64,000 bases of DNA from Proales similis (taxonomy: Eukaryota; Rotifera; Eurotatoria; Ploima; Proalidae). The notes below the pieces were generated by a model. That model ran no database searches. It saw only the letters and a program-made list of their open reading frames with translations, and was not told the origin of the DNA. This document shows positions 11,639 to 20,825 of the stretch, piece after piece; the first letter of the stretch is position 1, and every line of letters starts with the position of its first letter. The stretch lies in NCBI GenBank assembly GCA_019059635.1, contig JAGVRJ010000006.1, positions 372,001 through 436,000 of the forward strand, written 5' to 3'. Position numbers and translations under genes: made by a program.

Positions 11639-12832
11639 TCATCGAATAATGTAGGCATTTGCTCCCGACGCGCAAAACACAGGGCCATGTATCAGCTGGC
11701 TGTAGCATGTCACTCGGCCGCCGGGCAGAGTTGTCCAATCGAACAGTTCATAAGTGCCATTGATCATTCTAAATCGCTGCAGAATTCCTAATTCTTGCCC
11801 GATCAGTATTTCGCCATTGTCAGCAAGCAGCAACGTGCGTGAATTTTCACTTTGTATGGACGCAACCAGCGAATAGTCGTTTGAATTCCAGATTTTGCAA
11901 ACCGGTTGCCGCGCGCAGCTGAACAAGTTGCCGTCGGGCAAAACTAGCACGCCGGTAATCCAAGTTGTGTGAGCCATGATTGTGTGAAGCTCGGCAAAGT
12001 CGGGCACCGACAAGACCGTCAGCCTTCCTGACTTGCCTCCAAAGATAAACTTGCTGCCTTGATCCAAAGGAACTATGACATAAGTGGTAGCGTGGGAATT
12101 GATAAGTTTTTCGCTAATGATCGACAAGTTGTGCCTGCTCAACAGTAGTAGCATGTTTGTTCGGCACGAAGACGCCAGAAACTGTTCCGATATGAATTCT
12201 AGTGCTATAATTTGATCGAGTGATAGGGCGGCTTCTACGAAACTTTCATAGTTGGGCTGGCGCCACAGTCTTATCTTCCCAGAGACAGTACCAACTGCAA
12301 TGTCGCCGTTTGGCGCACAAGCGACACTACGAAACGACTCGTTCCAGGAGCCCAAACGGCTTTTCAAAGCCATCGTGTACGGATCATGAATTGCTGCATG
12401 ACCATCTAAATCGACGATCACAATGTTGCCGTTGGGCAATTTACACCCATAAATCTGTCCAGTAGATGAGAAGCCCAACGCCAATGGCTTGAGGAGAATC
12501 AGCCCAGAAGCGGCAAGGTCACCTCGTCGGATCCAAATGGCCTGTCTTGCACCGCTGGTCTCGTTTAGATTTATTTTGGTGCGGTTGAATAGCGAAATGA
12601 GCAGGCTCTCGCCCGACGATTGAGCCAGCACTGCACTGCAGTTTTCCATTTGCAGACAATCCGTTAGGCAGCGTAAAATTAAACTCCTGCAGCTCTGGAG
12701 CACTGATTGGTCGTCGAATTGGATCTGGTATTGTCCGTCTATATCTTCCTTAACGAAGGTCTCCTGGCTCCACGCCTGACAGTAGACCACTAGCACCAGG
12801 AGCGCGAGTGCTGGTACAAGCCTGGTCGCCAT
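11639..12832 (-). CDS. Secreted protein with PAN-like N-terminus and beta-propeller repeats
   Basis: A single exon of 397 residues. The first about 22 residues form a signal peptide: MATRLVPALALLVLVVY followed by CQAWS. Residues about 35-100 carry cysteines spaced as in PAN/apple-like domains (SCRSLILRCLTDCLQMENC). The rest reads as WD-like blades, with motifs such as GKIRLW, SGRLTVLS, VLPDGNLFS, CKIWN and LLADNGEIL. Several N-glycosylation sequons (NCS, NRT, NET, NES, NGT) fit an extracellular protein. Extracellular WD-type propellers are uncommon. The family was not recognised and no function is assigned. A decayed partial copy follows directly downstream at 10870-11430, so the locus arose by tandem duplication. 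Confidence 0.8.
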   Translation of the reverse strand: MATRLVPALALLVLVVYCQAWSQETFVKEDIDGQYQIQFDDQSVLQSCRSLILRCLTDCLQMENCSAVLAQSSGESLLISLFNRTKINLNETSGARQAIWIRRGDLAASGLILLKPLALGFSSTGQIYGCKLPNGNIVIVDLDGHAAIHDPYTMALKSRLGSWNESFRSVACAPNGDIAVGTVSGKIRLWRQPNYESFVEAALSLDQIIALEFISEQFLASSCRTNMLLLLSRHNLSIISEKLINSHATTYVIVPLDQGSKFIFGGKSGRLTVLSVPDFAELHTIMAHTTWITGVLVLPDGNLFSCARQPVCKIWNSNDYSLVASIQSENSRTLLLADNGEILIGQELGILQRFRMINGTYELFDWTTLPGGRVTCYSQLIHGPVFCASGANAYIIR

Positions 12833-13388
12833 TTCGTTCGTCTTTGTTTTCCTTACTTTTAGCCTAGGCCTGATGGAAACGGAGCTAACAGCTTGGTTTC
12901 TCTAAAGTGAAGACTTTTTGCAAACTGAAATGCTTTTAATTGTGTAGCTGGCAGCTTTGCACTTGTCGAAAACTAATTGTAAGATCTAATTGAACATTAA
13001 TCGACTGGTAGTGCTCGATTAAGAGCAGAAAAATCTATTTCGGACTTGAACTGCTTGTTCGCTACTGCTCAGAGGTTTTTATAAGCTAACTGAGCTGTTT
13101 TCATCTCTCTGACTTTGTCCGCTTACAGTAGGCAACAGCGAAAATTGCTAAACAACGCAGGAAAACGAGAGTAGGGACTAATTGCTTGAAATACGGTAGG
13201 CGAAAACAAGCCGCCGGAAACAAGCAAGTCACGCGCGTAAGCTGCCGAACAATCCAGACGCTGAACAAGATGGCGCACTGAAAACTCTAACCCATCTAAA
13301 CCAAGTCTGAACGTATCCCAACGACGATGAGCAAATCTGTCTGCTTGATCGATTTTTATTCGAACAGAATGCATATAATAGCTGTTTG
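12833..13388. other. Spacer between propeller gene and STAND gene
   Basis: About 560 bases of intergenic DNA. No coding sequence is supported. It should contain the propeller gene's promoter and the 3' UTR of the minus-strand gene at 13389-17579. Confidence 0.6.
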
Positions 13389-16300
13389 TCACGAAGAGTG
13401 ACTGAAGCCGATCGAAACGACCCGGTTATGAGACCTTCCGATCGAAGCATCGGGATCCTGTCGCAACCTGGCTGGCCCGCCCTGGTACTTTCTAGCCTCG
13501 TCCTCACGATTGAGACTTTTCAACAAGTCCGAAACGCACTTCTTGGTCTTGCTCAGCTCCTCTCCGCTAGCGCCCTCCTTGAGCTGAAGTTCAAGGGCCA
13601 GTTTGAGCTGAATCTCGGCATCCTTGAACTGTTGGTTTTCAAGCAGAGCTTGTCCTAGCGAATACTTGAATCTAGCCGCCTCTAGGATTCGATCGCCCGA
13701 ATCGAGCTGCGCATGCAGTTGGTCGGCTTTTGTCAGCTTTTCGACCGCTTCGCCGGCTCTTTTGAGCTTTAAAAGACACGAGCCCACATTCCAGTAAGAG
13801 TGAGCCACATGCGGATGTCTCTGGCCGAATATCTTGATGCGCAGGCTGAGCGCCTTCTCGCATGCTTCCAACGCCTTGTCAAGTTGGTTCTCACTCTGTA
13901 GATAAGCGACGCCGATGTTGTTGAACAGCGAGGCCGTGTTGGGATGCTCCTCGCCGAACATGCTCTTGGTCGGCTCTTCGAGTTTGCTGTAATACTCGAT
14001 GGCCTCAATATATTGGTTGTGTCTGATCAAGAAGTGTGCCATGTTGTTGTAGGAGCCGATTGTGAGAATGTTCCTGATGCCCAGCTCGCTCTCTCTTATT
14101 TCCAGGCCTTTTCTCAAATTCTCTTCACACTCTTTCTTGTAACCTTCCTGGTGAAGGAGTGAGAGGCCGAGCGAGTCGTGGCAGTCTGCCCTCAGTTGGC
14201 CGTCACCCGGGAACAAGCGCTGCGTTTGTTCAAGACATTCTCTCGATATCTTTTCTGCCTTTCGGTCTTTTTCAATGCGTCGATAGGCCTTGGCCAAGCA
14301 GAGACGCGCTCTGATCGCCTCTTTGCTCTCGTCGCCGTTCTCAGTCTCGCTCAGTTCTGCTTCTTTTTTAAAGCATTCGAGCGATTTCTTGTAGAACGCA
14401 CTCTCCTGATAGACTCGGCCACAAAAGTGCCAGAACTTGATTGCCAGACGAGGATCGTTCAGACTGCGCGCATGGTTCACCTCGGCAGAAGGAATGCGCG
14501 TCCGACTCGACACTTTCTTGCTCAGATAGTCCAAGTTGGGCTGGATGCAGAGCAGCTCCTGAAAGCGCTTCCTGTACTCACTGTGCCCAGACAAGGCCAG
14601 CTCGGGAATGAGTCTGAACAGAGAAAATTCTGGTTGAATCTGAAGGATCTGGCCAAGCTTTGAATGAAGCTTTTTGTCCACTTTCATGAAGCCTCTCTGC
14701 TCGGCTCGTTGCAACACTCCTTCATCGACCAACGCCTCGTACTGCCTGTGGAAGACTGTGGAGCTCTCTTGCGCCTGTTGAGGAGTCGCTTTCTTGAATA
14801 GGACTTTGGTCATGTCGGCGTTTATGTGAGTCGGGCTCATCTGAACAATAAGAGTCAACAGCTCGGCGTACTTGTCGACCAGCTTGCCGGCCCATGATTT
14901 GACCAGGTGCGGATTTTTCACCGTGTCATTGATAATCCGCGAGAGGTCTGATTGACTCACATCGTCGTTGTAATAGGAAATTCGATCTCGAATCAAACGC
15001 ACAATTGACTTCAACTCGATCGGCATGAGCTCCTCGTGCGGCAGTTGCCTCATTATTATTTCCACCTCGTCTTGATCGGCTCCAGTTTTGGCCAAATACT
15101 CTTCGGTCTCTTTTGGGCTAAAAGCTTCCACTCTGATCGAGTTGTGCTCGTTAATCTCGATGCCGTTGAAGCTCGATTCTCTCAGATTGCCTCTGACTTC
15201 AATGAGAACTCTGACCGAAGACAAGAGACTATGGCACAGCTCACTGACCATCTCACAAGAGTCTGAGCTCACGCCGTCGAATATGAGAATCAAGCGTTGG
15301 CCAGACTCGGCCGCTTCGTTTATTCTCCTTCTGGCCGCGGCGCAGATCTCCTTGTCTTCCATCGACAGCCCTTCTCGGTCGTTTTCGTCGCTTAGACCGA
15401 TTTGAATGCAGCCCAACTGGATGAGTTGGGTCCGAAAATTGTCCACAAGTTCACACGTGAACCAGTACGGAGTCCAGCGCTCTTTCTGCTTGGATGCGTA
15501 TTGGAGAGCCACTGAGCTCTTGCCCATTCCGACAGTGCCCGTCAGAGCAACTAGCTGACTCTGGTTGCTTCTCAGCCAAACATTTCTGACCGAGTCGAAT
15601 CGAACTGCTTCGCCTTCGAATACTTCGTCGATCCTGAGCAAGTACGTGTCTCTCACCAGGTTTGAAGAGTCCGATCGCTGCAAATTAGACTTGATTGGGG
15701 CCGTTTGAATCGCACTTGGCTCTTCAGCAGACGGTTGCATCAGCTGGTCCCTCAGCCCGGGTGCTGCCCAAAAGATGCGCTCGAGAACATTGCGCAGCGT
15801 CTCCACCGCCATTGAGTCAGAAACAAATACGCCCTTCTGTCGACCATCTACTTGATACTTGAGCTCCTGCTTGACTCGGATCAGCTGTCTGTAGAGCATG
15901 TTCGGCGGTGGATCGTTGCCCATCTTGGCCAGCCTCTTTTCGCTCGTCCGGATCAAAAGCTTAAGGAAGCGATCGTGATTGAAAGTGTTCTCGATCAGCG
16001 TTGGCAAATACCTGCGCGGATCGAACGGGCAGCATTCAAATGAAAACTTGATTTTCCATTTCGGCTGCTTCTGTTCGTTCAGTGCACCATCGAATCCCTT
16101 TGTTTCGCTTGAGAGTGCATTTTGAACTTGTTGAAGGGCGTCTGAGTTTATATCTCCGGAAATCAGCGCGTCCAGCATCACAAGCAGGCCGCCGATTCCG
16201 TTGTCCAGAAATCGAGCGGCCACCCCGGAAACTGCCGCCCCCGTCAAACTGGCACCGATGTCTTTCAATATTTCGGGCACTGCCTCGCCGAAAGGCAAAC

Positions 16301-17579
16301 ACTCCAACACAAACTTTATGGTCTGCTCAGAGGCTTTCTTCGCCACATCCTCAGCGTTCGAGCTGGAGTTCATGATCACTTTGGGCCACTTGGTTACTCT
16401 GAACTTGGTCACTTGCGAGCTTTTCAGATGCCTGAGCCACATTTTGGCCACCTCCAGCTCATCGAACAGCAAAGCGAGTCCCCTCACAACGAACAAATGG
16501 CTTGACAGGTTCGTTATCTTTTGCTTGATTTTGTCCCAAACGAATTTGATTTTTTCCTTGAGCGATTGGGGCTCGTTTGTTTCTGGTGGAAAGTCGAGCA
16601 TAAAAGTGTTGTAGGAAAAGTGTTGATTCATGCAGTTGACGAAATTTGGCCTTGACAAGTAACAGTACGAGTTGAGCTGGTTTTTGTCCAACTCGTTCTG
16701 CGAGTTGATGTTGTAGGTGCGAAGCAGCTCGATGGAGGGGCCAGCGCCAGGACTGTCGAATGCCACCGCTCGGACTCGATGAAATTCGTGGCTGCTCTGA
16801 CAAAGGTAGCCGCTCATCTGCGCGATCCAGCCAGAGAGGCCGAGCCCGGTGAACGTCAAGCTCCAGTCGTTTGAGATGGCCGTCTTGCACAAGCTCTCGG
16901 TAATCGCTTCCAGATAGATCATCTGCTCGACGAATTTGCCCTCCAGTTCCGGATGAGCGAAATTGCCTGGCAGGAAGAAACGGTCGAGTAAACCGCTTGG
17001 TCTGGCAATGTAGACCAGCTGCTTCTTCTCCCGGTGGATATAGGCCACTCCGAAGTACTCGTGGCGAATCGCTTGCTCGGCTTCTGGCTTCTTTTCCTTT
17101 CGATCCGCCTGGCATACTCGTTCTACTTTCCAGCCGCGAAGACACTCATCGACTCTCTTGTTGTCCGCAGTATCTAATAGTTTGCACTTGTTCAAATCCA
17201 AGAGCACGTCCATGTCGGGCCTGAGAGGCGGGTTGTCCTTGGCTTGGGCGAAAATGCAAAAGTGGGTGTTAAGAGCTGCGAGCTCAAGCTCAGTCGGATA
17301 GACTGGCTCCAGCAGATTGATGAACACAAGCTCGTCAATTCTTTTCACTTTTTTTGCCCATTTCTCAGTGCCGACGAAATCAGATAGGCCGATCACATTT
17401 TGAACGAGCACGTCATTCTCGAGCACTCGGATCAAATCGTCTAGCTGATTGGGATTTAACAATCTGCATTTTGACAAGTCAAGAGTTGGCCGGTGTTTGT
17501 GCTGGCCGGGTTCGCCAAGCTCTTGGATCAAGCGATCAAATTCAGTTTGCGTCTCCGGAATCGGCGAGAGCTCGCTCAT
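13389..17579 (-). CDS. Lipase-like domain, NB-ARC/STAND NTPase and TPR protein
   Basis: A single uninterrupted 1396-residue frame. The N-terminus has two short similar units (LDLSKCRLL near 33 and LDLNKCKLL near 127). A lipase-like alpha/beta-hydrolase region follows, with a nucleophile-elbow-like GLGLSGWIA near 245 and AVAFDSPGAG near 275. An NTPase core has a Walker A GTVGMGKSS near 683, a Walker B RLILIFDG near 765 and a sensor-like RVLIEVRG, consistent with NB-ARC. From about 1046 to 1385 lie tetratricopeptide repeats of the kinesin-light-chain/nephrocystin-3 type (NNIGVAYLQSEN, SYWNVGSCLLKLKR). Effector, switch and TPR sensor is the layout of STAND/NLR immune receptors in fungi and bacteria. 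Absence of introns over 4.2 kb contrasts with several of its neighbours. An immune or signalling role is inference. Confidence 0.85.
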   Translation of the reverse strand: MSELSPIPETQTEFDRLIQELGEPGQHKHRPTLDLSKCRLLNPNQLDDLIRVLENDVLVQNVIGLSDFVGTEKWAKKVKRIDELVFINLLEPVYPTELELAALNTHFCIFAQAKDNPPLRPDMDVLLDLNKCKLLDTADNKRVDECLRGWKVERVCQADRKEKKPEAEQAIRHEYFGVAYIHREKKQLVYIARPSGLLDRFFLPGNFAHPELEGKFVEQMIYLEAITESLCKTAISNDWSLTFTGLGLSGWIAQMSGYLCQSSHEFHRVRAVAFDSPGAGPSIELLRTYNINSQNELDKNQLNSYCYLSRPNFVNCMNQHFSYNTFMLDFPPETNEPQSLKEKIKFVWDKIKQKITNLSSHLFVVRGLALLFDELEVAKMWLRHLKSSQVTKFRVTKWPKVIMNSSSNAEDVAKKASEQTIKFVLECLPFGEAVPEILKDIGASLTGAAVSGVAARFLDNGIGGLLVMLDALISGDINSDALQQVQNALSSETKGFDGALNEQKQPKWKIKFSFECCPFDPRRYLPTLIENTFNHDRFLKLLIRTSEKRLAKMGNDPPPNMLYRQLIRVKQELKYQVDGRQKGVFVSDSMAVETLRNVLERIFWAAPGLRDQLMQPSAEEPSAIQTAPIKSNLQRSDSSNLVRDTYLLRIDEVFEGEAVRFDSVRNVWLRSNQSQLVALTGTVGMGKSSVALQYASKQKERWTPYWFTCELVDNFRTQLIQLGCIQIGLSDENDREGLSMEDKEICAAARRRINEAAESGQRLILIFDGVSSDSCEMVSELCHSLLSSVRVLIEVRGNLRESSFNGIEINEHNSIRVEAFSPKETEEYLAKTGADQDEVEIIMRQLPHEELMPIELKSIVRLIRDRISYYNDDVSQSDLSRIINDTVKNPHLVKSWAGKLVDKYAELLTLIVQMSPTHINADMTKVLFKKATPQQAQESSTVFHRQYEALVDEGVLQRAEQRGFMKVDKKLHSKLGQILQIQPEFSLFRLIPELALSGHSEYRKRFQELLCIQPNLDYLSKKVSSRTRIPSAEVNHARSLNDPRLAIKFWHFCGRVYQESAFYKKSLECFKKEAELSETENGDESKEAIRARLCLAKAYRRIEKDRKAEKISRECLEQTQRLFPGDGQLRADCHDSLGLSLLHQEGYKKECEENLRKGLEIRESELGIRNILTIGSYNNMAHFLIRHNQYIEAIEYYSKLEEPTKSMFGEEHPNTASLFNNIGVAYLQSENQLDKALEACEKALSLRIKIFGQRHPHVAHSYWNVGSCLLKLKRAGEAVEKLTKADQLHAQLDSGDRILEAARFKYSLGQALLENQQFKDAEIQLKLALELQLKEGASGEELSKTKKCVSDLLKSLNREDEARKYQGGPARLRQDPDASIGRSHNRVVSIGFSHSS

Positions 17580-18173
17580 CTTGCTTCAGTGAGGAGACAA
17601 AAAAAAGCCAAGTTACGCACTGCAAACGGTTGATATGACGCCTGCACGAGATTTGCCAGGCGACAACGCTTTTGTTCTCATGCACGCAGGCGGCAATTAA
17701 ACAGTTCTCAACACTATTGTCAACATAAATGAATTGCTTTAGTGAATGATGAATCCACGAATACCGATTAGAGTTTCAAATGCCACACGAGCATTCAGTT
17801 ATTTATCAACTATTGCAGCTATTGAAATTAACGAGCATTTCATGGCCTGAACTTGCTCAAAGCATTTATAGAATGCCATGTTCGCATTTATTTCAACCGA
17901 GTTCCTTGCCTCCTCGTCAAGATTGCAGGAATGATGGCCAAAGTCATCGTTAAGACGATGAAAGTGAAAAATATGTTTTTTAAACTCCTATTGAGTTAGA
18001 AATGGGAACAAAGGGCGGTTTTTGAGAGACCTCGCTGTGGGCAAGATTTGCCAGGCGACGCCGTTCCGTTTGCATTATTCGCTTCTAAACGGTTCGCTTT
18101 TACCTAAATAGTCTTTTTGGGAACATTTTTGATTTAAAATAACACAGACGACGAGTGAATGTCAAACGGTGGC
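17580..18173. other. Spacer upstream of the STAND gene
   Basis: About 600 bases between two minus-strand genes. It is AT-richer than the flanking exons and has no coding exon. A 15-base direct repeat (GATTTGCCAGGCGAC) occurs at 17650-17664 and 18045-18059. The interval should hold the STAND gene's promoter. Confidence 0.6.
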
Positions 18174-19533
18174 CTATTGGGTGTTGACGAGAAGCACCGA
18201 TCCATGCTCGGCCGTGGTGAATGCGTTCGCATTGAGTCCTCTGGTCGACAGCTCTTGAACGAGTCGGCTCCTTGGCTCGAGGTAGAACTTGAAACGACGC
18301 AAAGAGAGTGAAATCGCGCCGCGTCAGAATGGTCCGGCCGGAAGATGTTCGACTTACCTCGTTGCCCATGGCGAACGTGCCCCAGTGAATTGCGATACTC
18401 TTTTTCGACCGCAAATCCAAATGAATTTGAACAGCCGAGGCCGGACTAACATGCTGTGGATGCATGAACCACCTGTGGCGTTGAAAGTGTCCTGAATCAG
18501 GTAGTTGTCCTAAACAGTCGCGTATGAACCTACTCTGGCGCAAAAGCTCCGATCGGAATGAGTGCCAAGTCAAAGGGGCCGAACTTGCGCCCGATCTCGG
18601 CAAAGGCAGAGCAGTAGCCCGTGTCGCCGGCAAACATCACCCGGCCATGTTTGCTCAGAATGGTCCAGCTTCCCCACAGGGCCTTGTGTACAATTGATCT
18701 TTAACTGAATGCTGCTCGAGGGGGTCAATGGTACTCACCACGTTCTTGTCGAACATGTTCCTGGCCGACCAGTGCTGAGTCGGAGTGAACACGAGCTCAA
18801 GTGGGCCGAACATTTTTGACTGCCACCACCTGAGCTCAAACACGTTCTTGTCAATTCCGATCGATTTGAACCACGATGCGGTGCCTTGGCCCACGAACCA
18901 GGCCAGGCCACTCGGTCCGAACCGTTCGTTCAGCTTGCGAACACTGTCCAAGTCGAGATGGTCAAAGTGGTTGTGGCTGATTAGCACGAGATCCAATTTG
19001 GGCAGCCGCTCGATGCCCACTGGCACGGGCCGATAGCGCTTTCGCTTCTCGCTGAACACTGGATCGGTCAATACAATCTGCCCGTGGATGTTGAGCAAAA
19101 CTGTGGCATGTCCGATCCAGATCGCTTTTATCTCGTTCGACGTCTGCACGAACGAGTCGAGCTGCTCTGCGGTCAGATGATGGACCGGAAGCTGGGTGTC
19201 CAGTTCCTTCACAATAGAGGCCGGTCAGCTTGACAACAGTAAAAAAGAGCGGCGCGCCAAGTGGTTACACGCTCGTCCTTGGGCAAGTTGGTCTCCTTCT
19301 TCTCGAAAAGCATCCATTTGAGGAAGCTCACTGCACTCGCTTCTTTCCACGTGTCCCATGGATTGTCAAAGCGGCCGTTCTTCACCACCGGCAGCGACAG
19401 CGACTTGTCATCTTGCGCATAGTCCTTGCGCCGCATTATTCTGCTTCAACTCGCATCCAACACACAATTGACGACTTACTTTGTCGAATTGCGACATTTG
19501 ACGGCCCGAATCCGCTCTAGTTTGGCTAGTCAT
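18174..19533 (-). CDS. NAPEPLD: N-acyl phosphatidylethanolamine phospholipase D
   Basis: Zinc hydrolase of the metallo-beta-lactamase fold. It releases N-acylethanolamines such as anandamide from membrane N-acyl phosphatidylethanolamine. Exons on the minus strand: 19480-19533, 19269-19424, 18739-19206, 18534-18682, 18358-18472, 18174-18287, giving 351 residues, near the family's usual size (about 390). Seen directly: [19 protein letters not shown], the metal-binding [46 protein letters not shown] and AIHWGTFA, supplying the expected His and Asp ligands. The ATG at 19533 was chosen because the exon splices in frame to DYAQDDK; an alternative start is the ATG at 19436. The five introns are only 55-70 bases, and four of five acceptors end in AAG. 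Confidence 0.93.
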
Positions 19534-20825
19534 CAAGACCACAATGAATAGACCCACAGTCTGGTTTGAATGCATCGGTTAGACCACGTCACGCGATTGT
19601 GCAATCTCAACCAAGGCCGTTGATGCACCTTTCCCCTCAATTGACTAGATCTGTCGGAGCGGCATAATCGGGCGCGTTTGGCACGTTTACTAACTAACAA
19701 GCGTTTTACGCAGCCGGCGCCGTACCAAGCAATTTGGCCTGCATGCGATCTCTCAGGCCGGTTCGCAATTCCAATCGCAATTGCCAATTATAAATTAGAC
19801 ATCAAATTAGCAATCGCGTGAATGTCTCATTTGAGCTGATTTGGCTATTTGAGTGCGAGACTTTCGCTTCCCTGATTGGACCCGGCCAACTTCATAGCGG
19901 CTGTAGATTCAGTCGCTGTGCGATCGCAAAAAAAACGATCAAACCTCGCTCGGCTAAAGGAAAAGACAAATTGAAAGCTTGGCGCTTTAGAGCATCAACA
20001 TCGCAATTCAGCCTTTATCTCGTCATAATAATGCATCGACCGTAGCAGCACACGCAAGCAACAGCGCCGCCAATGTTCATTCAACTATCATTCTCAAATC
20101 ATTCTTAATGTCTTCACATCTTTGCCAACACCCTCACACACTCAGACCCTCACACACACACACACACGCTGAGATGAGAGTCTAGTTTGTAGCGGGCGGG
20201 CAAACTAGGAAAATAGAATCAAAAGAAAAGGGGGACCGCTGGGCAGGGGGAGGTAGAGTGGATGTGTGGGGCATGGCGAGGTGAAGGTAAGAAGCCAAGT
20301 TGAAACTCTTGTGAGTTGTGCAGTAGAAATCGCGTTTGAATGAGGAGGATAAGCACGAGTCTGAGCTCCCCCTCCGTAGACTAGGCGGCGGAGGCTGTGC
20401 TAGCAGCGGCGGCGGCATAAGTAAGTGCGCACGCCCAGAAGGGCCTGGCCTTGAAACAAGCGTAATTTTATGCTGCTCGATTCAAGAACGCAATTTAGGC
20501 GCGTTCGGGCGCTCTTACACTCAATCGCTCGACAACAACAACAACTTGAGTCTGAGCAGACACAGTCTCTTTGTATGTCTGTCAGTCTGTAAAGCGTTTC
20601 TGCCTCACTGGCTGCCTACTTGGCTGAAGCCCGTCTGTCTGCCTGCCTGTGTGTCTGAGGCCGAGTTTGATTGGCTCAGACAGACGGCCATGGTGTCTAA
20701 TTGTTTTTTAAAATGCTCTCATAGAAAAGACCTTGCATAAGACTATAGATGAATAAGAGCACAGTCGAGGCGCAAGAGAAAGTGTTTGGCATCTGAGAGA
20801 CAGACAGCAGCGACCACGCACATAG
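19534..20825. other. Divergent promoter interval, NAPE-PLD and NRBP
   Basis: About 1.3 kb between the 5' ends of two divergently transcribed genes. No coding exon was recognised. It contains a (CA)n run at about 20151-20168 and a purine-rich block with GGCGGC repeats near 20400. Promoters for both genes are expected here but no clear core element was identified. Confidence 0.6.
20151..20168. repeat. (CA)n microsatellite
   Basis: A short pure CA run in the divergent promoter region, seen directly. Confidence 0.85.

Noticed and set aside
16459-17145. 228-residue minus-strand frame within the STAND gene
   Set aside because: Overlaps the long STAND frame in another phase and has Arg/Ser-rich shadow composition.
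19428-19436. ATG at 19436 as the NAPE-PLD start
   Set aside because: The upstream exon 19480-19533 has an ATG, a consensus GTAAGT donor and joins in frame to DYAQDDK, so it is preferred. The internal ATG remains possible.
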